Positions 34,077 through 44,167 of a DNA stretch of 64,000 bases are shown in pieces. The notes below the pieces were generated by a model. The model was not told where the DNA came from. It did no database searches and saw nothing but the letters and a program-made list of their open reading frames with translations. The stretch's first letter is position 1. The number at the start of each line of letters is the position of its first letter. The translations under genes and the position numbers were made by a program. Source of the stretch: Pseudorhodobacter antarcticus (GTDB lineage Bacteria; Pseudomonadota; Alphaproteobacteria; Rhodobacterales; Rhodobacteraceae); contig CAMAYO010000001.1 in assembly GCA_945862465.1 (NCBI GenBank), positions 1 through 64,000 on the forward strand, in the 5' to 3' direction.

Positions 34077-35651
34077 CTGTCGCTGCTCAAGCAAATAAGG
34101 CCCAGCAATCTGGTCATCCTGTTTGCGCTGCCCTTCATCGTCTACCTCTTCGCGGCCTCAAGCGATTACACCCGCTCATTGGCCGCGATTGTGGGGGTCG
34201 AGGTGGGGGCAGGCGCGCAGGTGCCGGGGTTTTTGTTGGTGCTGGCGGCCTTTGCCAGCGGCTTGGGCAGTTTGCGCTGGCCAAGGCTGCGCTGGCCTTT
34301 GGCGGGCGTGGGTTTGGCGGCGGGATTGTGCATCGCTTCCGGCATGGCCCAGCCCTTTTGGGCGGCGGTTGTGGCCAATGCGGTGGATGGCTTTACCTCT
34401 GATCTGGTGGTGCGGGGGCAAAACCCGCGCCGCTTGACCGATGCGGCCTTTGCTGCGCTGGGCCTTTGGGTGCAGCGCGGCGCTTGGGCCTATGTAGCTT
34501 TGGCCATTTTGGCGCAGATTTTGCGGGCGCGGGGGCGGTTTTGGCTGATCTTGGCCGTGAACGGGGCAGGGGCGCTTTGGCTTTTGCTCTTCGCCTATCT
34601 GGGATTTGCTGCTGGCTTGGCGATCACGCTGCGCGCGGCGATTTTGGCCTATCTTTTGGCAGTGGTTCTGGGCTTGGGCTGGATTGGCCTGTTAAACCTT
34701 GTGCCGCGCAAGCGGACGCTGCCGCTTTTTGGCGTGGTGATCGCCCTTTGCTTTGGCCTTTGCGCGCAGCACCTGTCCGCCCCGCAGCAATCCTATGCGC
34801 TCTATGGGACGTTATCGGGCAAAATCGCCGTCATTCCGGGCACGCCGCAGGCCTTGATCGATGCGGCGCGCGATGGGGCTTTTCCAGCGGGTGGCGGGAT
34901 AGAGCGCGCGGCAAAGACCTTCAAAGACGCCCCCACCGCCCTTGCAGCCCTTAGCCCCGCCATCTCTGCGGCGCTGCTGCCCGATGGGCAAGGCACGGGC
35001 CCCGTGATCTGGCAGGTGCAAACCCTGTCCGATGGTCACAAAACCGCCGCAGTGGCCTTTGGCGTCTTGGGCCTTGTGCTGGCGCTTTTGACCGTTGGGG
35101 GTGCCATCCACCGCCGCCATCCGATGTCGGTTGCGGCAGAGTTTCTGGTTGATACGCTGCGCGGCATTCCGATGCTGGTGATTGTGCTTTACATCGGCCT
35201 GCCCTTGGCGGGGGCGGTGAAGGCTGGCACGGGCGGCTTTATCGATCCGCCCAATATGCTGCGGGGCATTTTTGCTATGGCCTTGGCCTATTCGGCTTAC
35301 TTGGCCGAGATTTTTCGCGCGGGCATCGCCGCCGTGCCCGAGGGCCAGATGGAAGCCGCGCGCTCTCTTGGCCTGACGCGCTGGCAAACGGCACGGCACG
35401 TTGTGATCCCGCAGGCGTTCAAGATCGTCATTCCGCCCTTGGGCAACGAGTTTATCGCCATTCTCAAAGACACCTCGCTGCTGTCGATCTTGTCGATCCG
35501 CGATGTCACGCAACGGATGCGAGAGTTTCAGTCGGCCAGTTTCCTGCCCTTTGCCCCCTATAATTCTGCCGCCATCCTTTATCTGTTGCTGACGTTGGTG
35601 GCGGCCAGCCTGATTGCTGCCATCGAAAGGAAGTTCCATGTCAAACGCTAA
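34077..35651 (+). CDS. Amino-acid-type ABC transporter permease (non-canonical start)
   Basis: The C-terminal half is a polar amino acid/opine transporter permease: AEFLVDTLRGIPMLVIVLYIGLP, the EAA loop EAARSLGLTRWQTARHVVIPQA, and LGNEFIAILKDTSLLSILSI. The N-terminal half adds several extra membrane helices and a periplasmic loop, as in larger GltK/AapQ-like permeases. The first ATG/GTG/TTG in frame is a TTG at 34179, which would cut away a clear membrane helix (NLVILFALPFIVYLFAAS) encoded upstream. The frame is open back to the end of the binding protein gene, and I place the start at CTG 34077 (or ATT 34074), after GGGGA. No ATPase gene is in the operon. The end overlaps the glycosidase start by 14 bases. 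Confidence 0.82.
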   Translation: MSLLKQIRPSNLVILFALPFIVYLFAASSDYTRSLAAIVGVEVGAGAQVPGFLLVLAAFASGLGSLRWPRLRWPLAGVGLAAGLCIASGMAQPFWAAVVANAVDGFTSDLVVRGQNPRRLTDAAFAALGLWVQRGAWAYVALAILAQILRARGRFWLILAVNGAGALWLLLFAYLGFAAGLAITLRAAILAYLLAVVLGLGWIGLLNLVPRKRTLPLFGVVIALCFGLCAQHLSAPQQSYALYGTLSGKIAVIPGTPQALIDAARDGAFPAGGGIERAAKTFKDAPTALAALSPAISAALLPDGQGTGPVIWQVQTLSDGHKTAAVAFGVLGLVLALLTVGGAIHRRHPMSVAAEFLVDTLRGIPMLVIVLYIGLPLAGAVKAGTGGFIDPPNMLRGIFAMALAYSAYLAEIFRAGIAAVPEGQMEAARSLGLTRWQTARHVVIPQAFKIVIPPLGNEFIAILKDTSLLSILSIRDVTQRMREFQSASFLPFAPYNSAAILYLLLTLVAASLIAAIERKFHVKR

Positions 35652-37011
35652 CCGCGCGGCGCTAACGGCCCGCGCGCAGGGGCTGCATCTGCCCAAAGAC
35701 TTTGTCTTTGGCGGGGCCACGGCGGCCTATCAGATCGAAGGCGGGTGGGATGCGGATGGCAAGGGCGAAAGCATCTGGGACCGCTTTTGCCGCACCAAGG
35801 GCGCGGTGATTGACGGCAGTTCGGGCGATGTGGCTTGCGATCACTTTCACCTTTGGGCGCAAGATATCGCCTTGATGCAGGCGCTGAACTTAGACGCTTA
35901 TCGCTTTTCGATTGCGTGGAGCAGGGTGCAGCCGGATGGCTTTGGCGCGTTGAATGCCAAGGGCATGGGCTTTTACGACCGCCTGATCGACGGGCTTTTG
36001 GCCGCTGGGCTTGCGCCCCATGTGACACTTTATCACTGGGACCTCCCCCAGGCGCTGCAAGACAAGGGCGGTTGGTATAACCGCGACACGGCCTATCGCC
36101 TGGCCGATTACGCTGAACATATGGCAAAAGCCTTCGGCGACCGGATTGGCCATTGGACGACCCTGAACGAGCCGTGGACCTTTTGCTGGTCAGGCCATGC
36201 CTCGGGCGAGGATGCGCCGGGGTTGCGGGATGGGGCCAAGGGTGGGCTTTGCGCCAGTCACCACGCGCTTTTGGGTCATGGTCTGGCCGTGCCCCGCATC
36301 AGGGCCGCAGCTCCCAAAGCGCAGGTGGGCATTGTGCTGGACCTGAATGTGCCAGAACCCGCCACGCCTTCGCCCGAAGACCACACCGCCGCCCGCCATT
36401 TTGAACTGGCGCAGAACCGCTTTTATCTGGATGCGGTGTTCAAGGGCCATTACCCCGCCGAGCTGTTAGACCTCTGCGCCGATATCCTGCCCGATATCCG
36501 CGCGGGCGATCTGGCCACCATCGCCCAGCCCTTGGACTATCTGGGGGTGAACATCTACCGCCGCTCGGTCATGAAGGCGGGCGACGAATGGCCGCCCTTG
36601 AACTTCGCCCGTGTCAGCCCGCCGGGGGATTACACGGCCGTGGGATATGAGATTTTCCCGCGCTGCATCCATGATGTTCTGCTTTATGTGCATGAAAACT
36701 ATGCCCCTAAGGCGATTTTCATCGCCGAAAATGGCATGGCGACACCGATCGAAACCCCCGATGCGGCGGGTGAGATCGTCGATCTGCAACGCGCCGCCTA
36801 TTACGTTGACCACATCGCCGAGATGGAGCGGGCCCGTTTGAAAGGCGTCCCCGTTAAGGGCTATTTTGCTTGGACGCTGATGGACAATTTCGAATGGGCC
36901 TATGGTTACACCGTGCCCTTTGGCATCGTTCAGGTCGATTACGCCACCCAAGCGCGCAAGATCAAATTCTCGGGCGAAACCTACCGCGAGATCATTCGGG
37001 CGCGGCGATAA
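35638..37011 (+). CDS. GH1 family beta-glycosidase
   Basis: The 457-residue product is a retaining glycoside hydrolase of family 1. The N-terminal FVFGGATAAYQIEGGWDADGKGESIWDRF is split here by the usual W; the acid/base Glu is in TLNEPW (about residue 179) and the nucleophile Glu in IFIAENGMA. It ends LMDNFEWAYGY. There is no signal peptide, so it acts in the cytoplasm on an imported beta-glucoside or beta-galactoside. The ATG at 35638 follows AGGAAG and lies inside the permease gene; the stop overlaps the SDR start. Its place between an amino-acid-type permease and an amine-handling enzyme suggests a glycosylated amino compound as substrate. Confidence 0.94.
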   Translation: MSNANRAALTARAQGLHLPKDFVFGGATAAYQIEGGWDADGKGESIWDRFCRTKGAVIDGSSGDVACDHFHLWAQDIALMQALNLDAYRFSIAWSRVQPDGFGALNAKGMGFYDRLIDGLLAAGLAPHVTLYHWDLPQALQDKGGWYNRDTAYRLADYAEHMAKAFGDRIGHWTTLNEPWTFCWSGHASGEDAPGLRDGAKGGLCASHHALLGHGLAVPRIRAAAPKAQVGIVLDLNVPEPATPSPEDHTAARHFELAQNRFYLDAVFKGHYPAELLDLCADILPDIRAGDLATIAQPLDYLGVNIYRRSVMKAGDEWPPLNFARVSPPGDYTAVGYEIFPRCIHDVLLYVHENYAPKAIFIAENGMATPIETPDAAGEIVDLQRAAYYVDHIAEMERARLKGVPVKGYFAWTLMDNFEWAYGYTVPFGIVQVDYATQARKIKFSGETYREIIRARR

Positions 37012-37637
37012 TGGCGGGCGCGGCGCAAACGGCTGTGGTCACGGGGGCTGGGCGCGGGCTTGGGGTGGCCCTGAGTGGGGCGTTGCGGGCCGAAGGCTAT
37101 GCGGTGATTGAAGCCACCCGCACCTCTGGCCTTGATCTGGCGCAGCCTGAAACCTTTGCAGCCTTTGCCGAAAGCTTGGGCGGAGGCCCCGTTGACCTGT
37201 TGGTGCATAATGCCGCTATTCGCGGCGATACGGGCGGGCTTGCCACCTTGGACGTGGCCGAGTTCGAGGCTGTGATGCGCGTGAATGTGTTGGGCCCTTT
37301 GCTTTTGACGCGCGCGCTGCTGGCCAATCTGCGGGCAGGGGCGGGACGTGTGGTGATGATTTCCAGCCGTGCGGGCTCTTTGGCTGAAGGGCGCAGTGAC
37401 GAGGGTGATTACGCCTATAAATGCTCCAAAGCCGCGCTGAATATGGCGGGGCTGAAGCTGGCCGATGAAACCGGCCTGTCAGTGGTGGCGCTGCATCCGG
37501 GATGGGTGCAATCTGACATGGGCGGGCCAGAGGCCGATGTGCCCCCTGAGGTGAGCGCCGCAGGCTTGGTGCGCCAGATGCAACTGGCGAAAAGCGGGTC
37601 GTTTTGGGCTTGGGATGGGGTAGAAATTGGCTGGTAA
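37011..37637 (+). CDS. Short-chain dehydrogenase/reductase
   Basis: The 208-residue product is a compact SDR. The cofactor loop TGAGRGLG, the NAA motif (LLVHNAAIRGD), the catalytic Ser (VVMISSRAGS) and YKCSK (YxxxK) are intact, followed by HPGWVQSDMGG. It is shorter than the usual 250 residues and belongs to the sniffer/C-factor-like group. It may act on the aldehyde or sugar product of the pathway; the substrate is unknown. The ATG at 37011 overlaps the glycosidase stop (TAATG), and its end overlaps the next gene by 11 bases. Confidence 0.9.
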   Translation: MAGAAQTAVVTGAGRGLGVALSGALRAEGYAVIEATRTSGLDLAQPETFAAFAESLGGGPVDLLVHNAAIRGDTGGLATLDVAEFEAVMRVNVLGPLLLTRALLANLRAGAGRVVMISSRAGSLAEGRSDEGDYAYKCSKAALNMAGLKLADETGLSVVALHPGWVQSDMGGPEADVPPEVSAAGLVRQMQLAKSGSFWAWDGVEIGW

Positions 37638-40425
37638 GGATGGGATAGCTGCGCAATGCGCCACGCTTTTGGCGCGCTTTGGCTTGACGGGCGATCTGAC
37701 GCCCTTGCCGGGCGAGCATGACCTGAACTTTCGCCTGCAAGGCCAAAGCGGGGCGCTGCTGAAGCTGCACGCGCCCGACAACGACCCCGCCTTGCTAGAC
37801 CTGCAAATCGCCGTGCTAGACCATCTGCAGCGTGTGGCCCCTGACCTGCCCGTGTCGCGCCAATGGCGGCTGGCGGGTCAGGCGCTGATCCCCTGCGCGG
37901 GGTATCAGGCGCGGGTGCTCAGTTGGTTGCCGGGGCAGGTCTGGGCCAAGGCGGCGCGGAATGCGCAAAGTACCGCAAGCCTTGGGCGGCTGTTAGGGCG
38001 GCTGGACCGCGCTTTGGAAAGCTTTGCCCATCCGGCAGCGGCGCGGGCCTATGGCTGGGACATCGGCCAAGCGGACCAGCATAATGCGTCTTTGTGGGCG
38101 ATTGAGCCGGCCGAAAAGCGTGTGGCTGTAGCGGGGCTTTTGGTTGATTTCAAGGATCGGATTAGACCGATTCTGTCGGATTGCCCGCGACAGGTGATCC
38201 ATAATGATGCGAATGATTACAATGTCTTGCTAGACGAAGCTGGTGCTGTTTGCGGCCTTTTGGACTTTGGCGATATGGTCGAAAGCTGGCGCGTTGTGGA
38301 ACTTGCCGTGGCCTGCGCCTATGCCTTGATCGGGGCGCAAGACCCTATGGACGCGATCTTGCCTTTGGTGTCGGCCTATCACGCCGAAAACCCGTTGCGA
38401 GAGGCGGAGATCGAGGCGCTTTTCCCCCTGATCAAGCTGCGCTATGCGGTGTCGATCACCATGGCGGCTGTGCAAATTCGCGCCAACCCCGAAAACGCCT
38501 ATCTGCTGATCAGCCAAGAGGATGTCTGGCGCGAATTGCAGCGGCTTTGCGCCATGACCGCAAGGCTTGCCACTCTGCGCCTGCGGGCGGCGTGCGGGTT
38601 TGATCCTGTGGCAGGGGCGGGCAAGGTGGAGCGGTGGCTTTATGCCAACGCCCATGCTTTTGCGCCTGTGCTGGACCCTTCGTTTTTGGGCAAAGACGCG
38701 CAGGTTGCGCCCTATGGCGCGATGCGGGCAGAAGATGGCGCACAAAAGCCCCACCTTGGCATCGACATTCATGCGCCCGCACGCTCAACGGTGCAGGCCG
38801 CTTTCGCTGGGCGGGTGGCGTTCCTTTCAACCTCAACCGTTCTGCTAGAGCATGACGCTATGGGCCAAACCTTTTGGACACTTTATGGCGCTTTGTCGCC
38901 CGACAGTTTGAAAGCGCTGCGCTTGGCGCAGCAGATCAGCGGGGGAGAGGGTTTTGCAACCCTTTCAAGCTCGGCACATCTGCATTTGCAAATTGTGACG
39001 GATCATTTGGGGCTGGGGGCCGAAATGCCCCAAATCGCGACCGAAGGGGATTGGGCCGTTTGGCGCGCCATCTCGCCCGATCCTTCTGGGGTTCTTGGCC
39101 TGCCCATGCCCGCCGCCGTGACCGTGCCGCGCCCCGCAGCCCAGTTGGTGGCCGAACGCCAGCGCCGTTTGGGGCGGTCGCTGTCCACCGCCTATGCGCC
39201 GGACCCGCTTAAGATCGTGGGTGGCGAAGGATGTTATTTGATCGACGATCAGGGCCGCCGCTGGCTGGATATGGTCAACAACGTGGCCCATTGCGGCCAC
39301 GCCCATCCGCGCGTGGTGGCGGCAGGCCAAGCGCAAATGGCGCGGCTGAACACCAATGCGCGCTACCTGCACGATGGGCTGATGGACTATGCCGAGCGCT
39401 TGACTGCGCTGTTCCCCGCGCCTTTGTCGGTCTGCTTCTTTGTCAATTCTGGCAGCGAGGCGAATGACTTGGCCATCCGCTTGGCCCGTGCGGCCACGGG
39501 GCAACATGATTTGATCTGCGTCGATCACGCCTATCACGGCCATGTCACCAGCCTGATTGATGTCAGCCCCTATAAGTTCAACGGCAAGGGCGGCGCGGGT
39601 TGCCCGCCCCATGTGCGGGTGGCGGATATGCCTGATCCCTATCGTGGGCGCTGGCGTTACGGTGATGCCGGGGCAGGGCAGGGATATGCCCAAAGCGTGG
39701 CCGATCAGGTGACGGCTTTGCAGAAACAGGGTCGTGGACCGGCGCTGTTTTTGTCAGAAGGTATCCTTGGCACCGGCGGCCAGATCGTGCCGCCGCAGGG
39801 CTACTTGGCTGCGGCCTATGCCCATGTGCGCAAAGCGGGCGGCCTGTGTTTGGCCGATGAGGTGCAGGTGGGCTTTGGGCGCATAGGGTCCCATATGTGG
39901 GCCTTTGAGGCGCAAGGTGTGGTGCCCGACATCGTGACCTTGGGCAAGCCCATCGGCAACGGCCACCCGATGGCGGCTGTGATCACCACACCCGCCATCG
40001 CCAATGCTTTCGCCAATGGGATGGAGTATTTCAACACTTTCGGCGGCAATCCCGTCTCGGCAGCCATCGGGCTTGCCGTGCTGGATGTGATCCGCGACGA
40101 AAGGCTGATGGCGCATTGTCAGGCCATGGGCCAGCGCCTGATGGATGGTGCAAGGGAACTGGCCAAGCGGCACGAGGCGATTGGCGAAGTGCGGGGCTTG
40201 GGCCTGTTCAACGGGATCGAACTGGTGCAAGACCGCGCCACCCTTGCCCCCGCGCCCGACCTTCTTGCCCGTGTGATCACCCGCATGAAGCAAGATCACC
40301 AGATTTTGCTGTCCAGCGAGGGGCCCTTGCACAATGTGCTGAAAATCAAGCCGCCCGCCGCCTTTAGCGCCGCTGATTGCGACCGATTCTTGCACGGCTT
40401 GGACCAAGCCTTGGCCGCTGGATAG
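37627..40425 (+). CDS. Kinase-M23-ammoniophospholyase (class III PLP enzyme) fusion
   Basis: The 932-residue protein has three parts. Residues 1-330 form an APH-type small-molecule kinase with HNDANDYN (192-199) and LLDFGDM (211-217), wording very close to the human hydroxylysine kinase HYKK as I recall it. Residues 350-465 form an M23-like domain with apparently intact zinc ligands H376, D380 (HLGID) and HLH (451-453). Residues 520-932 form a class III aminotransferase fold with PLP Lys774 ([11 protein letters not shown]) and [14 protein letters not shown], closely like human AGXT2L1/2, which eliminate phosphate and ammonia from phosphoethanolamine or phosphohydroxylysine. I infer kinase then lyase action on an amino alcohol. 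The start is a TTG inside the SDR gene. Confidence 0.88.
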   Translation: MAGKDGIAAQCATLLARFGLTGDLTPLPGEHDLNFRLQGQSGALLKLHAPDNDPALLDLQIAVLDHLQRVAPDLPVSRQWRLAGQALIPCAGYQARVLSWLPGQVWAKAARNAQSTASLGRLLGRLDRALESFAHPAAARAYGWDIGQADQHNASLWAIEPAEKRVAVAGLLVDFKDRIRPILSDCPRQVIHNDANDYNVLLDEAGAVCGLLDFGDMVESWRVVELAVACAYALIGAQDPMDAILPLVSAYHAENPLREAEIEALFPLIKLRYAVSITMAAVQIRANPENAYLLISQEDVWRELQRLCAMTARLATLRLRAACGFDPVAGAGKVERWLYANAHAFAPVLDPSFLGKDAQVAPYGAMRAEDGAQKPHLGIDIHAPARSTVQAAFAGRVAFLSTSTVLLEHDAMGQTFWTLYGALSPDSLKALRLAQQISGGEGFATLSSSAHLHLQIVTDHLGLGAEMPQIATEGDWAVWRAISPDPSGVLGLPMPAAVTVPRPAAQLVAERQRRLGRSLSTAYAPDPLKIVGGEGCYLIDDQGRRWLDMVNNVAHCGHAHPRVVAAGQAQMARLNTNARYLHDGLMDYAERLTALFPAPLSVCFFVNSGSEANDLAIRLARAATGQHDLICVDHAYHGHVTSLIDVSPYKFNGKGGAGCPPHVRVADMPDPYRGRWRYGDAGAGQGYAQSVADQVTALQKQGRGPALFLSEGILGTGGQIVPPQGYLAAAYAHVRKAGGLCLADEVQVGFGRIGSHMWAFEAQGVVPDIVTLGKPIGNGHPMAAVITTPAIANAFANGMEYFNTFGGNPVSAAIGLAVLDVIRDERLMAHCQAMGQRLMDGARELAKRHEAIGEVRGLGLFNGIELVQDRATLAPAPDLLARVITRMKQDHQILLSSEGPLHNVLKIKPPAAFSAADCDRFLHGLDQALAAG

Positions 40426-40436
40426 GCCCCCCGAAA

Positions 40437-40469
40437 CCGAAAACGGCGCGCCACTGGGGCGCGCCGTTT
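40437..40469. terminator. Bidirectional terminator between the fusion gene and eno
   Basis: A perfect 12-bp stem, AAACGGCGCGCC with GGCGCGCCGTTT, and a 5-base loop. On the minus strand it is followed by TTTTCGGTTTC, serving eno; on the plus strand a short TTT follows. Confidence 0.8.
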
Positions 40470-40487
40470 CAAAAGTGTTCGCAGGTA

Positions 40488-41807
<1,320 letters not shown>

Positions 41808-41846
41808 TTACCCGTGGATTGTAACAAGGGGAAGAGGGGGCGGGGG

Positions 41847-42725
41847 TTAGGCGCGCTTTGAGCGTGCGCGGGCACGTTCGCGGGCGAAGGAATACAGGCC
41901 CGATCCGATGATGATGGCGGCACCCAGCAGGGTTAGACGGTCGGGGAATTCGGCAAAGGCGATGACGCCCAGCAAGATCGCAAAGATCAGACGGGAGTAG
42001 CGGAAGGGCGAGACCACCGACACCTCGCCCGTGCGCGCGGCCGAGGTGATGGCCCAATATCCTGCCGTGCCGACGATCAAAGCGCCCAACATCATGCCTG
42101 ATTGTTCCCAGTCTGGCATCACAGGCGTCTGAAACGCCAGCATCCCCGCGCCCAAGAGGGCTACCGAGGCTATGCCCCAAGCGGAAACCTGCGTCGTGGA
42201 AAACTCTGGCGGCACCATGCGCGAGGCCAAGTCACGCAAGCCAAGGCCCGCGACCGTCACCAGCACCCACAAAGCTGCAGGGCTAAAGCCGTCCATCCCC
42301 GGACGGATCACCAGCAAAACGCCGCAAAAGCCCAAGGCAATTGCCGCCCACCGCCGCCAGCCGACCTTTTCGCCCATAAACAACGCCGCCCCCATCGTCA
42401 CGGCCAAGGGCATGGCTTGCAGCACGGCAGACACTGTGGCCAAGGGCACAGAGGCCAGCGCCGTGATATAGGCAATCGTGCCCACCATCTCGCCCGCGTT
42501 GCGCGCCAGAACCCATGGGTGCAGCGCATCACGGGTGAAGGTGCGCTTGCCTTCATAGCGGGCGAGGGCTGCGAAAAAGGCCCAGCTGAACAGGCAGGTC
42601 ACAAGCAAAATCTCGCCCGTTGGAATATCGCGGGCGGCGAATTTCAGGAACATGTCTTCCAGCCCAAACAAGGCCATCGAGGCCGTCATCAAGCCAATGC
42701 CGCGCAGATTGTCGGCGGGGGTCAT
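41847..42725 (-). CDS. EamA family (DMT) transporter, co-encoded with fur/mur
   Basis: The 292-residue membrane protein has ten predicted helices in two EamA repeats (GIGLMTASMALFGLEDMFLKF at the start, ALASVPLATVSAVLQAMPLAV, and VVSPFRYSRLIFAILLGVIAF). It resembles the YdcZ/RhaT-like DMT exporters of Rhodobacteraceae with unknown substrate. Its ATG overlaps the stop of the Fur-family gene by four bases (ATGA), so the two are translated together. Confidence 0.88.
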   Translation of the reverse strand: MTPADNLRGIGLMTASMALFGLEDMFLKFAARDIPTGEILLVTCLFSWAFFAALARYEGKRTFTRDALHPWVLARNAGEMVGTIAYITALASVPLATVSAVLQAMPLAVTMGAALFMGEKVGWRRWAAIALGFCGVLLVIRPGMDGFSPAALWVLVTVAGLGLRDLASRMVPPEFSTTQVSAWGIASVALLGAGMLAFQTPVMPDWEQSGMMLGALIVGTAGYWAITSAARTGEVSVVSPFRYSRLIFAILLGVIAFAEFPDRLTLLGAAIIIGSGLYSFARERARARSKRA

Positions 42726-43144
42726 ACTGGCCCTGCGTCTTTACGGGTGGGAACGCCCAAAAGTTCCAAACGGTGGCCGATCAATTGATAGCCTAGGCGG
42801 GCGGCAATTTTTTCCTGCAGGGCTTCAATCTCGGGATCGACAAATTCGATCACTTGGCCGGTGGTGACATCGATCAAATGGTCATGGTGGTCGCGTTCGG
42901 CATCTTCATAGCGCGCGCGGCCATCGCCGAATTCGTGACGCTCCAGCAGGCCCGCCTCTTCAAACAGTTTCACCGTGCGGTAGACCGTTGCCAGCGAGAT
43001 GCGCGCGTCGATGCGTGCGGCGCGGGCGTAAAGCTCTTCGACATCGGGGTGATCAAAGGCCTCGCCCAGAACGCGCGCGATCACGCGGCGCTGGTCGGTC
43101 ATGCGCAGGCCCTTGGCCATGCTGCGGGCGATGATGTCGGTCAT
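42722..43144 (-). CDS. fur: Fur/Mur family metal-responsive regulator
   Basis: The 140-residue product is a Fur-family repressor. It has the helix-turn-helix part (RMTDQRRVIARVL, HPDVEELYARAARID, ISLATVYRTVKLFEEAGLLERHEFGDG) and the metal-site HHDHLIDVTTGQVIEF. These phrases match the alphaproteobacterial Fur branch that often senses manganese (Mur) rather than iron; the sensed metal cannot be fixed from the sequence. The second CxxC zinc site of some Fur proteins is absent. The ATG at 43144 is chosen; the frame upstream is a long shadow of the divergent transporter gene. Confidence 0.9.
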   Translation of the reverse strand: MTDIIARSMAKGLRMTDQRRVIARVLGEAFDHPDVEELYARAARIDARISLATVYRTVKLFEEAGLLERHEFGDGRARYEDAERDHHDHLIDVTTGQVIEFVDPEIEALQEKIAARLGYQLIGHRLELLGVPTRKDAGPV

Positions 43145-43279
43145 GGCGCGTCCTTTTGCTGAAGGCGCTTTAGGCCAAATACACCCCAACGGCCAGAGGA
43201 TTGATGCCATGCGCCCGAATGGCCGCTTGACGCTGGCGGTCAAGGCGCGAAAGGTGGCCGCGAAATTCGGGGGGCTATC

Positions 43280-44167
43280 ATGCGCAAAGACAGGTTGGAC
43301 GGCTTTGGATTTGCAACCTTGCTTGCCGTGGCGGGGATATTGGCGGCCAACCAGATTATCATCAAGATCGTCGACAAGGGCCTGCAACCTGTTTTCTTTG
43401 CCGGCGCGCGGTCGGCCATTGCCATTTTGTTTGTGGCGGCGTGGATGGCCTATCGCGGGCTTTTGGGTCGGATGCGCTGGGCCGATCTGGGGCCCGGGGT
43501 GTTGATCGGCACGGTCTTTGCGATTGAGTTCATCGGCCTTTTCATTGCCCTTGACCTCACCACTGTCGGCCACGCCGCTTTGATCATGTATTCCATGCCG
43601 GTCTGGATGGGCATTTTGGCGCATTTTTTCATTCCCGGTGAACGCGCCACGCCGATGAAGGCCGCAGGGCTTGCGCTGGCCTTTTTGGGCACGGCTTGGG
43701 CCATCACCTCGCGTGGGGGGGCCAATGCGGGGCAGGTCAGTTGGTTGGGCGATGCCTGCGCTTTGGTAGGCGCCTTGGGCTGGGCGGGCACGGCGTTTAT
43801 TGCGCGCACCTCGCGGCTGAAAGATGCGGGGCCAGAGGCGCAATTGTTCTGGATGGTGATCGTCTCGGCCCCAATTCTTCTGGCGGTCTCGCCTTTGTTT
43901 GGGCCCTTGATCCGCGATGTCACGCCGATGCATTGGGTGTGGCTGGTGATACAATCGGGCGTGGTTGTGGCGGGGGGCTTTGTGACGTGGATGTGGCTTT
44001 TGTCGGTTTATCCGACCTCCACCGTCGCCTCGTTTTCTTTCCTGACCCCGATTCTGTCGATTCTGCTGGGCCATTTTTTGTTTGGCGAGGTCTTGAGCCT
44101 TACCCTTTTGGGTGCCGCGGCCTTGGTGTCGGTGGGGATCATCTTGATCAACCAAAAGGCCCGTTAA
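43280..44167 (+). CDS. EamA family (DMT) transporter
   Basis: The 295-residue membrane protein has ten helices with two EamA repeats: GFATLLAVAGILAANQIIIKI, ARSAIAILFVAAWMAYRG, FIGLFIALDLTTVGHAALIMY and, in the second half, FSFLTPILSILLGHFLFGEVL. Typical members export metabolites or amino acids, but the substrate is unknown. It is divergent from the Fur-family gene across 135 bases. It stands alone before the long nrdJ leader. Confidence 0.88.
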   Translation: MRKDRLDGFGFATLLAVAGILAANQIIIKIVDKGLQPVFFAGARSAIAILFVAAWMAYRGLLGRMRWADLGPGVLIGTVFAIEFIGLFIALDLTTVGHAALIMYSMPVWMGILAHFFIPGERATPMKAAGLALAFLGTAWAITSRGGANAGQVSWLGDACALVGALGWAGTAFIARTSRLKDAGPEAQLFWMVIVSAPILLAVSPLFGPLIRDVTPMHWVWLVIQSGVVVAGGFVTWMWLLSVYPTSTVASFSFLTPILSILLGHFLFGEVLSLTLLGAAALVSVGIILINQKAR

